From Phycisphaerales bacterium (lineage in GTDB: Bacteria; Planctomycetota; Phycisphaerae; Phycisphaerales; UBA1924), in NCBI GenBank assembly GCA_020850415.1, contig JADZER010000017.1, positions 124,001 to 188,000 of the forward strand: DNA of 64,000 nt, written 5' to 3'. The notes under the pieces are model-generated. The model worked only from the letters and a program-made list of their open reading frames with translations. It ran no database searches and was not told the origin of the DNA. Positions within the stretch are counted from its first letter, which is position 1. Each line of letters opens with the position of its first letter. Shown piece after piece: positions 14,897-22,796 of the stretch. Position numbers and translations under genes: made by a program.

Positions 14897-16663
14897 ATGA
14901 CCATCACCCGTCTCGCCGCAGCACTCGTGGCGATCGCCTGCGTGGCGGCCCCGGCCAGCGCCCAGCCCCACGCCGGCGATTTCCAACTCGGCGCCGTCGC
15001 CGCCGACCACCCACTCGCCTCAGAGGCCGGCGCCCAGATGCTCCGCCTCGGCGGCAACGCCGTCGACGCCGCAGTCGCCACCAGCTTCACCCTCAGCGTC
15101 GTCCGCCCGCAGTCCTGCGGCATCGGCGGCGGGGGCTTCATGGTCATCTACCTGCCCGACGACCCCACACACGGGCGCGTCCTCACCGCCATCAACTACC
15201 GCGAGACCGCCCCCGCCGGTGCGACCCCCGACATGTTCGAGACCACCGAACTCCCCGACGCCAGCACCCGCAGCGCCCTGGCCGTCGCGGTCCCCGGCAC
15301 CGTCGCCGGGCTCCTCTACGCCCTCGACCACTACGGCACGCTCGACCGCGCCACCATCCTCCGGCCGGCGATCGACGCGGGCGAGGCCGGCTTCACCGCC
15401 GACGCGTCCTATGTCCAGGCCGCCCGCACCACCGCCAAGAAGCTCACCCCCGAGCAGCGCACCGACAGACCCGCGCTCTGGGAAACTCTGCTCCACGAGG
15501 GCCAAATCACCGAGGGCGACCTCGTCCGCAACCCCCAGCAGGCCGCGGCCCTCGCCGCGATCGCCGAGCACGGACGCGACGGCTTCTACGCCGGCACCGT
15601 CGCCGAGCACATACTCCGCGCCTGCGCAGCGCACGGCGGCATCATCACCGCCGCAGACCTCCGCGACTACCAGCCCGCCGAGATCAAACCGCTCCTGTTC
15701 ACCTTCGACGGCAAGACCATCCTCGCCATGCCCCCACCCTCCTCCGGCGGCGTCACCCTCTGCGAGGCCCTCGGCATCGCCGAGCGGCTCGGATACGCCG
15801 GCCTCGGCTCCCCAGCGCCCAACCCGCCCGCGCCCGGCCCCGACAACACCCACCTCCTCGTCGAGAGCCTCAAGCACGCCTTCGCCGACCGCGCCGAATG
15901 GCTCGCCGACCCGGCCTTCTGCGCCGTCCCCACCGACACACTCATCTGCGCCCCCTACCTCACCGTCCGCGCCGCCACCGTCGACCCCGCGCACACGCAA
16001 CCCCCCGCCTCCTACGGCACCCGCAACGGCGACACCGCGCGGGCCCTGCCCGAGGACTCGGGCACCAGCCACCTCAGCGTCATCGACCAGTGGGGCGGCG
16101 CCGTCGCCTGCACCGAAACCATCAACCTCGAGTTCGGCTCCATGATCCCCGCCGAGGGCGCCGGCTTCTGCCTCAACAACGAGATGGACGACTTCACCAC
16201 CATCCGGGGCCAGCCCAACGCCTTCGGCCTCGTCCAGTCCGACCGCAACCTCCCCCAGCCCGGCAAACGCCCGCTCAGCAGCATGAGCCCCACGATCGTC
16301 CTCGACGCCCACGGCCAGGTCATCGCCGTCGCCGGCGCCTCCGGCGGCCCGCGCATCATCACCGGGACCATGCAGGTGCTCCTCAACGCCCTCGTCCACG
16401 ACATGCCCGCCGCCGACGCGGTCGCCGCCCCCCGACTCCATCACCAGTGGATGCCCGACCAGGTCCGTCTCGAACCCCGCCTCTGCGCCGGCGGCCCCGA
16501 CGAAGCCACCAACGCCGCCGCCCTCCGCGAAGCCCTGATCTCCCGCGGCCACACCCTCGGCGCCATCGACGCCGTCGGCGTCGTCCAGCTCATCACCCGC
16601 GACGACTCCGGCCTCCACGCCGCCTGCGACCCGCGAAAGGGCGGCCGCCCCGCAGGCCACTGA
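14897..16663 (+). CDS. ggt: Gamma-glutamyltransferase
   Basis: The 588-aa periplasmic enzyme of the Ntn-hydrolase superfamily cleaves or transfers the gamma-glutamyl group of glutathione and related peptides. A signal peptide (ALVAIACVAAPASA) precedes the mature start. Family motifs are AADHPLASEAGAQMLRLGGNAVDAAVA, the glycine-rich SCGIGGGGFMV, and the autoprocessing site DSGTSHLSVID, whose threonine at about residue 390 would become the N-terminal nucleophile of the small subunit. Downstream are LNNEMDDFT and PGKRPLSSMSPTIV, which supply the serine pair of the oxyanion region, and GGPRIITG. Length is typical. Confidence 0.95.
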   Translation: MTITRLAAALVAIACVAAPASAQPHAGDFQLGAVAADHPLASEAGAQMLRLGGNAVDAAVATSFTLSVVRPQSCGIGGGGFMVIYLPDDPTHGRVLTAINYRETAPAGATPDMFETTELPDASTRSALAVAVPGTVAGLLYALDHYGTLDRATILRPAIDAGEAGFTADASYVQAARTTAKKLTPEQRTDRPALWETLLHEGQITEGDLVRNPQQAAALAAIAEHGRDGFYAGTVAEHILRACAAHGGIITAADLRDYQPAEIKPLLFTFDGKTILAMPPPSSGGVTLCEALGIAERLGYAGLGSPAPNPPAPGPDNTHLLVESLKHAFADRAEWLADPAFCAVPTDTLICAPYLTVRAATVDPAHTQPPASYGTRNGDTARALPEDSGTSHLSVIDQWGGAVACTETINLEFGSMIPAEGAGFCLNNEMDDFTTIRGQPNAFGLVQSDRNLPQPGKRPLSSMSPTIVLDAHGQVIAVAGASGGPRIITGTMQVLLNALVHDMPAADAVAAPRLHHQWMPDQVRLEPRLCAGGPDEATNAAALREALISRGHTLGAIDAVGVVQLITRDDSGLHAACDPRKGGRPAGH

Positions 16664-16732
16664 CCAGCTCCAAGCCCCGCGAAGGCCACCCCCACACCCG
16701 CACCGCCCCGTCCCCGGGCGACAATCTGCACC

Positions 16733-16768
16733 CTATGTCCACATCTGTGCGCTGTATCGTGGACATAG
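16733..16768. repeat. 10-bp inverted repeat, possible operator
   Basis: CTATGTCCAC, 16-nt spacer, GTGGACATAG: perfect arms 26 bp apart centre to centre, close to 2.5 helical turns. It lies between ggt and the HTH-like ORF at 16818. Without a T-run it reads better as a binding site than as a terminator. Confidence 0.45.
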
Positions 16769-16817
16769 CAACATCCCCACTTGTCCCCGCCTGACGATCG
16801 CCCACAATGCGGTCGCC

Positions 16818-17430
16818 ATGGACGAACTCCTCCTCCAGCACATCCTCGACCCCACCCTCTCGCTCTTCGATATCGCCGACCGCGCCGGCCGTGCCCTCGA
16901 CGAGATCCTCGACGCCGTCGAGTCCCCGGACGCCGCGGCCATCCTCGACAACCTCGGCGCGATCGCCCACTACCAGTCCGCCCTCATCCTCGCCACCGCC
17001 CGCCCCCGCGCACTCGCGGCCCTCGCCGCGATCGCCGCACAACAACCCACAACCCCCGCCCACACCGAGACCATCCGCAAGGCCGCGTCCCTGCTCGCCC
17101 GCCTCGCCGACCCTACGGACGCCTACCCGCGAGACGACGACCCGCAAGGCGACCCGTACGGCCCAACCGATCCCAACGACCCAACCGATCCCTACGACCC
17201 AACCGACCCCGACGCGCCCGACATCACCGACACCCCGGACCTCCCGCCACCGCCCGACGAGCCCGCCCCGCGCCGGCGTCCGCACGAAGCGCACCACGCG
17301 GCGGTCTCCGCGCCCCCGCGCCAATCACCCGCCGCCGACCACGCCGCCCGGCGCGTCGCCGCCTCCAGCCTCCCGCCTCAGCCCTCAACCTCCCCCCTTC
17401 AGCCCGCTCCCCCACCCCTACACTCCCCCC
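16818..17430 (+). CDS. HTH-like helical protein, 3' end unresolved (open into metG)
   Basis: The N-terminal 100 residues look like a genuine protein: DPTLSLFDIADRAGRALDEILDAVESPDAAAILDNL suggests a helix-turn-helix, followed by further Ala-rich helices. Next is an acidic proline-rich linker of repeated DPNDPTDPYDPTDP units. The frame has no stop until 18653, deep inside metG, and the other two forward frames are also open into metG. The true end is therefore unknown and the coordinates here stop at the metG start by choice. A sequencing or real frameshift, or a very long overlap, are the options. No function is recognised beyond the HTH resemblance. Confidence 0.45.
17419..17424 (+). promoter_or_regulatory. 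Leaderless-type -10 hexamer (TACACT) for metG
   Basis: TACACT, CCCCCC, ATG 17431: spacing of 6 nt. The identical hexamer and spacing recur at 60409. The stretch upstream is pyrimidine-only and has no Shine-Dalgarno. Confidence 0.5.
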
Positions 17431-19194
17431 ATGTCCCAGCCCTACTACATCACGACCCCCATTTACTATGTCAACGACCGACCCCACATCGGCCACTGCT
17501 ACACCACGACCGTCGCCGATGTCGCGGCACGGTTCGCCCGCCTGCTCGGACGCGACACCTTCTTCCTGACCGGCACCGACGAGCACGCCGAGAAGGTCGT
17601 CAAGACCGCGCTCGAGCGCGGCAAGACTCCCCAGGAGTGGGCCGACATCAACGCCGCGGAGTTCCAGAAGGCGTTCGACCTGATGTCGATCGACGCCGAC
17701 GACTTCATGCGCACCAGCCAGGAGCGCCACAAGGCCCGGGCCAGCGCCTACATCCAGCAGCTCAAGGACTCCGGCGACATCTACCTCGGCGACTACGAGG
17801 GCTGGTACGACCCCTCGCAGGAGGAGTACCTCACCGAGACCGTCGCCAAGGAGGCCGGCTACAACAGCCCCGTCACCGGCAGGCCCCTCGAGAAGCGCAC
17901 CGAGAAGAACTGGTTCTTCCGGCTCAGCGACTACGAGGAGCGATTGCTCAAGGCCATCGAAGCAGGCGAGAGGGGCGAGGACGGCGGGTACCGAATCCTG
18001 CCGGACGCTCGGAAGAACGAGGTGTTGGGGCGGCTGAAGCAGGCCCTGAACAATGTGCCGGTCAGTCGAGCGGTGAAGGAGGGCGACGCCGACTGGGGCA
18101 TCCTCATGCCCGGCGACCCGGAGCACCGCGTCTATGTCTGGATCGAGGCGCTCTGCAACTACCTCAGCGCCGTCGACAACGAGCGCGAGCCCTCGACCGC
18201 CGACGCCGAGGGCGGCAGCCGCGAGAAATACTGGCCCGCGTCCGTGCATGTGATGGCCAAGGACATCCTCTGGTTCCACGCCGTGATCTGGCCGGCGATG
18301 CTGATGGCGCTGGGCAAGCCCCTGCCCAAGGTCATCTACGCCCACGCCTACTTCGTCGCCGAAGGGCGCAAGATGTCCAAGAGCCTCGGCAACTTCATCG
18401 AGATCGACCAGCTCCGGGCGTACAGCGAGTGGGTGCTCGAGAGCGAGAAGAAGCAGGCCGAAAAGGAAAGCCGCGAGGCCCGCCCCCTCGGCATCGACGC
18501 CGTCCGCTGGTACCTCGCGACCCAGGGCCCCCTCGGCGCCAACGACGCCGACTTCGCGCACTCGAAGTTCGTCGAGGTCTACAACGCCGACCTCGCCAAC
18601 GGCATCGGCAACTGCGCAAGCCGCGTGGGGAACATGGTGGACAAGTACTTTGAGGGCAAGATGCCCGCGCCGGCGAGGAAGCCCGACGGCGTCGACCAGA
18701 GCCGGTGGGACGCGGTCTTCCATTTCCCCGGCATGGTCAACGGGTGCGCCGGCATCGCCGCCCACATCGACGCGTGCGCGATCGACCAAGCACTCCAGCT
18801 CGGCGGCTGCTATGTCACAGCCATCGACCAGTTCATCGCGCAGCACCGCCCGTTCTCGATCGCCAAGGAGGACCCGAGCGGCAGGTGGAGCGAGCTGGGC
18901 GGCGGCCTCACCAACGCCGAAGCCCTCGCCACCATCCTCTACCACAGCGCCGAGGCCGTCCGTATCGCCTCCCTCCTCCTCGCCCCCGCCCTCCCCAACA
19001 AGATGGCCGAACTCTGGCGCAACTGGCACTGCTCGCCGCTGAAAGACCCCGACGACCCCAACTCCGGCTTCATCGCCCCGCTGTCCGAACTCGCCACTTG
19101 GGGCGGCCCGCACTCCCTCAAGCCCGGCCAGAAGATCGAAAAAGGCGCCGCCCTCTTCATGCGCGCCGGACCCGACGAAACGCCCCCGAAGTAG
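17431..19194 (+). CDS. metG: Methionyl-tRNA synthetase
   Basis: This essential class I aminoacyl-tRNA synthetase charges tRNA-Met. The 587-aa product starts MSQPYYITTPIYYVNDRPHI. The HIGH signature is present as HIGHCYTTT and KMSKS as GRKMSKSLGNFIEID. The zinc-knuckle region found in the larger MetRS class is not obvious: the corresponding part (YEGWYDPSQEEYLTE) lacks the cysteines, as in the MetG type of many Gram-positives. There is no C-terminal tRNA-binding (Trbp111-like) domain. The upstream ORF at 16818 is open across the metG start, but the sudden onset of family sequence at 17431 and the -10 hexamer 6 nt before it support this start. Confidence 0.95.
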   Translation: MSQPYYITTPIYYVNDRPHIGHCYTTTVADVAARFARLLGRDTFFLTGTDEHAEKVVKTALERGKTPQEWADINAAEFQKAFDLMSIDADDFMRTSQERHKARASAYIQQLKDSGDIYLGDYEGWYDPSQEEYLTETVAKEAGYNSPVTGRPLEKRTEKNWFFRLSDYEERLLKAIEAGERGEDGGYRILPDARKNEVLGRLKQALNNVPVSRAVKEGDADWGILMPGDPEHRVYVWIEALCNYLSAVDNEREPSTADAEGGSREKYWPASVHVMAKDILWFHAVIWPAMLMALGKPLPKVIYAHAYFVAEGRKMSKSLGNFIEIDQLRAYSEWVLESEKKQAEKESREARPLGIDAVRWYLATQGPLGANDADFAHSKFVEVYNADLANGIGNCASRVGNMVDKYFEGKMPAPARKPDGVDQSRWDAVFHFPGMVNGCAGIAAHIDACAIDQALQLGGCYVTAIDQFIAQHRPFSIAKEDPSGRWSELGGGLTNAEALATILYHSAEAVRIASLLLAPALPNKMAELWRNWHCSPLKDPDDPNSGFIAPLSELATWGGPHSLKPGQKIEKGAALFMRAGPDETPPK

Positions 19195-19209
19195 CGAAGC
19201 CCCACGCCC

Positions 19210-19320
19210 GTGTGCCACGGCTCTGTGAGCCGTGCTTTCGCCCTACCCCCGCTCCTCGCCTCGGCACGACAACCCGGATCCGCTTGACCCACCACACGGC
19301 CGACACGGCCGTGGCACACA
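19210..19320. repeat. Palindromic element, family B, hybrid copy upstream of the ABC-F gene
   Basis: The left arm (GTGTGCCACGGCTCTGTGAG...) resembles the GGCTC subtype found in dnaE and clpB. The right arm (...CACGGCCGTGGCACACA) is the GGCCG subtype. Only the outer TGTGCCACGG is shared as an inverted repeat, so this may be a recombined or decayed copy. It ends 13 nt before the ABC-F start. Confidence 0.65.
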
Positions 19321-19333
19321 GGCCTCCCCCCAC

Positions 19334-21199
19334 ATGCTCCTCACCGCCCGAGACATCACCAAGGCCCTCGCCCTCCGCACCCTCTTCGAGGGCGTGTCGC
19401 TAACCATCCACGAAGGCGACCGCCTCGGCCTGATCGGCCCCAACGGCGCGGGCAAGAGCACGCTGCTCCGCCTCCTCGCCGGCCTCGCCGAGCCCGACGG
19501 GGGGACGATCACCACCCCCAAGGGCATGCGCGCCGTCTATGTCCCCCAGCACGACCGGTTCGACGAGGCCCACTCCGCCCGCGACGCGGTCATCGCCAAC
19601 GCCTTCACCTGCATCGGCGAGATCGGAGAAACCCACGACCACCACGAGGCCGAGACCCTCGCCGACATGATCCTCCCCCGCGTCGGCTTCGACGAGGCGC
19701 TCGCGCACACCAACGCCGGCGCGCTCTCCGGCGGCTGGCGCAAGCGCCTGTCGGTCGCGTGCGCGATGGCCAGCGCCGGCGCCGAGCCCGACCTCATCCT
19801 CCTCGACGAGCCGACAAACCACCTCGACCTCGACGGCGTCGCCTGGCTCGAGGACTTCACCCGGCGCCCGCCCGGCGCGGGGGCCGACACCGCCTCGGTC
19901 TTCGTCACCCACGACCGTTCCTTCCTCGAACGCATCGCCACCCGCGTCGCCGAGCTCAGCCCCGCCTACCCCGGCGGCATCTTCATGGTCGAGGGCAACT
20001 ACTCCGAGTTCCTGCGGCGTAAGGAGGAGTTCCTCACCGCGCAGACCGTCGCGGAACGCTCGGTCGCCGGGCTCGTCCGCCAAGACCTCAAGTGGCTCGG
20101 GCGCGGGGCCCAGGGGCGGCAGACCAAGGCCAAGGGACGCATCCAGGAGAGCCACGCCCGGATGGACGAGCTCGCCGAGCTCAAGGCCCGCAACGCCGCC
20201 GCGGCCACCGGCGGGGCCAAGGTCGGGTTCGACGCCTCCGACCGACGCACCAAGAAGCTCATCGCCGCCAAGGGCGTCAGCAAGTCGTACGGGGGGCGCA
20301 CGCTGTTCAGCGATCTCTCGCTCACCCTCGGCGTCGGGGACTGCCTGGGCCTGCTCGGCGCCAACGGCAGCGGGAAGACCACGCTCATCCGCGTCCTCAC
20401 CGGCGAGACCACGCCCGACACGGGGCTGATCGACCTCGCCGAGCCGCGCCCGAGGGTCGCCGTCTTCAGCCAGCACCGCCAGGACTTCCCCCCCACCACC
20501 CTGCTCAGCGAGGCCCTGTGCCCGGTCAGCGACCAGGTCCGCTACCGGGGCCAGGCGATGCACATCAAGACCTGGTCGCGCCGGTTCCTCTTCCGCGACG
20601 AGCAGCTCGACCAGCCGATCCAATCCCTCAGCGGCGGCGAGCTGGCCCGCATCCACATCGCCCGCCTCATGCTCGCGCCGGCCGATGTGCTCGTCCTCGA
20701 CGAGCCGACCAACGACCTGGACATCCCCACGCTCGAGACGCTCGAGGAGGCGATGGAGAGCTTCCCCGGCGCGATCATCCTCGTCACCCACGACCGCGCG
20801 ATGCTCGAACGGCTCGCCACCGAGGTCCTCGCCCTCGACGGACGCGGCGCCTGGGCGATGCACGCCTCGCTCGGGCAGGCCGAGGCGTGGCGGCGCAGGC
20901 AGGCGTCCGGCGCGAACGGCGCGGGCGCGGCCAAAACCGAGAGCGCCAAGCCGGCGCCTGAAGCGCCGAAGGCCCGCAAGAAGCTCGGCTACATGGACCA
21001 GCGCGACCTCGAGACGATCGAGCAGCGGATCCAGGAGGCCGAGAACGCCGCCGCCGCGCTGGAGGCCAGGCTCGCCGACCCCAGGCTCCTCGCCGATCAC
21101 GAGGCGATGACCCGCGCGTGCGCCGAACTCGGCGCGGCCCAGGGGCTGGTCGCCAGGCTCTACGCCCGGTGGCAGGAGTTAGAGGCGATGCAGGGGTAG
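19334..21199 (+). CDS. ABC-F family ATPase (Uup-like, with C-terminal coiled coil)
   Basis: The 621-aa protein has two fused nucleotide-binding domains and no membrane part. NBD1 has Walker A GPNGAGKST, signature LSGGWRKRLSVA and Walker B LILLDEPTNHLDLDG. NBD2 has GANGSGKTT, LSGGELARIHIA and VLVLDEPTNDLDIPT. The inter-domain linker (VAERSVAGLVRQDLKWLGRG...) is the ribosome-facing P-site tRNA interaction motif of ABC-F proteins. The last 80 residues are charged and helical, as in Uup. ABC-F proteins act on ribosomes (stalling relief, antibiotic protection) or in DNA metabolism (Uup). No Shine-Dalgarno is visible; a palindromic repeat occupies the 5' flank. Confidence 0.9.
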   Translation: MLLTARDITKALALRTLFEGVSLTIHEGDRLGLIGPNGAGKSTLLRLLAGLAEPDGGTITTPKGMRAVYVPQHDRFDEAHSARDAVIANAFTCIGEIGETHDHHEAETLADMILPRVGFDEALAHTNAGALSGGWRKRLSVACAMASAGAEPDLILLDEPTNHLDLDGVAWLEDFTRRPPGAGADTASVFVTHDRSFLERIATRVAELSPAYPGGIFMVEGNYSEFLRRKEEFLTAQTVAERSVAGLVRQDLKWLGRGAQGRQTKAKGRIQESHARMDELAELKARNAAAATGGAKVGFDASDRRTKKLIAAKGVSKSYGGRTLFSDLSLTLGVGDCLGLLGANGSGKTTLIRVLTGETTPDTGLIDLAEPRPRVAVFSQHRQDFPPTTLLSEALCPVSDQVRYRGQAMHIKTWSRRFLFRDEQLDQPIQSLSGGELARIHIARLMLAPADVLVLDEPTNDLDIPTLETLEEAMESFPGAIILVTHDRAMLERLATEVLALDGRGAWAMHASLGQAEAWRRRQASGANGAGAAKTESAKPAPEAPKARKKLGYMDQRDLETIEQRIQEAENAAAALEARLADPRLLADHEAMTRACAELGAAQGLVARLYARWQELEAMQG

Positions 21200-21204
21200 T
21201 CGAT

Positions 21205-21275
21205 GTGTGCCACGGCCGTGCCGGCCGTGCGTCAGCACCCGGACCCTTCGCACGGCCGGCACGGCCGTGGCAGAC
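21205..21275. repeat. Palindromic element, family B (GGCCG subtype), intergenic
   Basis: 27-bp arms (21205-21231 and 21249-21275) are complementary except for one base, around a 17-nt spacer. It lies 5 nt after the ABC-F stop and before the convergent oxidoreductase gene, so any transcript from either side would fold into a very stable hairpin. Confidence 0.85.
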
Positions 21276-21280
21276 AAGCC

Positions 21281-22645
21281 TCAGACCGACGGCATCACAA
21301 ACGGCTCGCGGTAGCTCCGCGAGAGCAGCCGGTTGGCGGCGTCGGCGTTGTGGCCGGTGAACCGCTCGGCCGCGGGGTCGAACTCCAGGCCCGAGCCCAC
21401 GCGGTAGGAGATGTTCGCCATGTGCGGCAGGACGCACGAGGTATACCCCGACTCGATCGGCGAGTTCACGAGGGCCTGGTTGCCGGCCCGCACCGCCTCG
21501 ATGAAGTTGGCGAAGGGGTCGCCCGCGCCGGGCGGCGGGTCGGTCTCGGCCCATTCCTTGACCGAGTCGGGGGTGTCGGTCGTCGGCCCCGGCTCGTTCT
21601 TGCGCCCGAGGTAGGTGCGCCAGGTGCTCCCGTTGAGGTGCATCCAGCCGTCCTCGGCGTAGAAGAGGTTGCCGATGCCGATGCCGTTCTCGTCGTTGGT
21701 GTAGAGCCCGCGGACCTCGAAGACCATCTGGCGCCCGTCGGCGTAGTCGTAGGTGGCGCTCTGGGTGTTGGGGGTCTCCTGGTCGGACTGCCACTTGAAG
21801 TAGCCGCCGGTGGAGTGGACGCGGGTCGGGTGTCCGGGGTCGCCGAGGCCCCACCGGGCGACATCGTACTGGTGCGGGCCCTGGTTGCCGATGTCGCCGC
21901 TGCCGTACTCCCAGAGCCAGTGCCACTCGTAGTGGAAGTGGTTGGGGTTGAACGGGCGTGCGGGCGCGGGGCCGAGCCAGAGGTTGTAATCGACGCCGTC
22001 GGGGGTGGGCTCGTCGGGCTTGACGCCGATCGAGTCGCGCGGCTTGTAGCACAAGCCCCGCGCCTGGTAGACCTTGCCCAGCGCCCCCGAGTGCAGGAAC
22101 CGCATCGCCGAGCGGACATTCGGGATCGACCGGTTCTGGAACCCGACCGCGACGACCTTGCCGTACCGCTCCGCGGCCTTCACCATCAGCCGCCCCTCGG
22201 CGATCGCGTGGCAGCAGGGCTTCTCGACATACACATGCTTGCCGGCCTGGCAGCCCCAGACGGTGGCGAGCGCGTGCCAGTGGTCGGGCGTGGCGATGGA
22301 GATCGCGTCGATCGAGGGGTCGTCGAGGACGCGGCGCAGGTCCTGGTGAGTAGCAGGCGTAGACCCCTGCAACTCCTCGACCTTCTTCACCCGCTCGGCG
22401 AAGAGGCGCGAGTCGGGGTCCACCAGGGCCGCAACGCGGACGCCGTCCATGCGGGCGAAGGCCTGGATGTGCTCGTTGCCGCGGCCGCGGATGCCGAGGA
22501 CGGCGATGTTCAGCTCGTCGGACCGGCGTCCGCGCCGGCGGCCCCAGGGGCTGATCGAGGGGGCGGCCCCGGCCAGAGCCCCCGCCGCGGCGAGCCCGGC
22601 CCCGGCGGCGAGAAACTGACGGCGGCTTGCGTGCGGCGTGTCCAT
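21281..22645 (-). CDS. Gfo/Idh/MocA family oxidoreductase with Tat signal
   Basis: The 454-aa NAD(P)-dependent oxidoreductase is exported by the Tat pathway: SRRQFLAAGAGLAAAGALAGA is a textbook twin-arginine signal. The Rossmann fold starts at LNIAVLGIRGRGNEHIQAFA. The catalytic-lysine motif appears as HVYVEKPCCHAIAEGRLM (EKP). The C-terminal domain carries the family's SGDIGNQGPHQYDVARWGLG (metal/substrate histidine) motif. Planctomycetes carry many exported paralogues of this type, presumed to act on sugars or cyclitols; the substrate is not deducible. GGAG precedes ATG 22645. Confidence 0.9.
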   Translation of the reverse strand: MDTPHASRRQFLAAGAGLAAAGALAGAAPSISPWGRRRGRRSDELNIAVLGIRGRGNEHIQAFARMDGVRVAALVDPDSRLFAERVKKVEELQGSTPATHQDLRRVLDDPSIDAISIATPDHWHALATVWGCQAGKHVYVEKPCCHAIAEGRLMVKAAERYGKVVAVGFQNRSIPNVRSAMRFLHSGALGKVYQARGLCYKPRDSIGVKPDEPTPDGVDYNLWLGPAPARPFNPNHFHYEWHWLWEYGSGDIGNQGPHQYDVARWGLGDPGHPTRVHSTGGYFKWQSDQETPNTQSATYDYADGRQMVFEVRGLYTNDENGIGIGNLFYAEDGWMHLNGSTWRTYLGRKNEPGPTTDTPDSVKEWAETDPPPGAGDPFANFIEAVRAGNQALVNSPIESGYTSCVLPHMANISYRVGSGLEFDPAAERFTGHNADAANRLLSRSYREPFVMPSV

Positions 22646-22695
22646 GGTGGGGCTCCGAGGTTGGTGCGTCCCGATAGCCTACCGCGCCGGCGCTG

Positions 22696-22794
22696 TTGTG
22701 GTGCAGGCTTCCAGCCTGCTTGCCCCTGGGCCCCGTGCGCACCCCCGGCCACCGAGCGCTCCGATCCCGTGCAGGCTGGAAGCCTTCACCACAA
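22696..22794. repeat. Palindromic element, family C, intergenic
   Basis: Left arm TTGTGGTGCAGGCTTCCAGC... and right arm GCTGGAAGCCTTCACCACAA are inverted copies with a single internal mismatch. The inner AGGCTTCCAGCCT is itself near-palindromic, and about 50 nt separate the arms. The architecture matches family B but the sequence is different. It sits between the oxidoreductase start and the stop of the next gene. Confidence 0.8.
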
Positions 22795-22796
22795 GC

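Noticed and set aside
15020-16660. A 546-codon minus-strand ORF opposite ggt, and similar long minus ORFs opposite metG (17224-19218) and the beta-helix genes (36811-38865, 40012-41661).
   Set aside because: High GC creates long antisense ORFs. Their translations are Gly/Val/Asp-rich and the plus strand carries clear family motifs at each.
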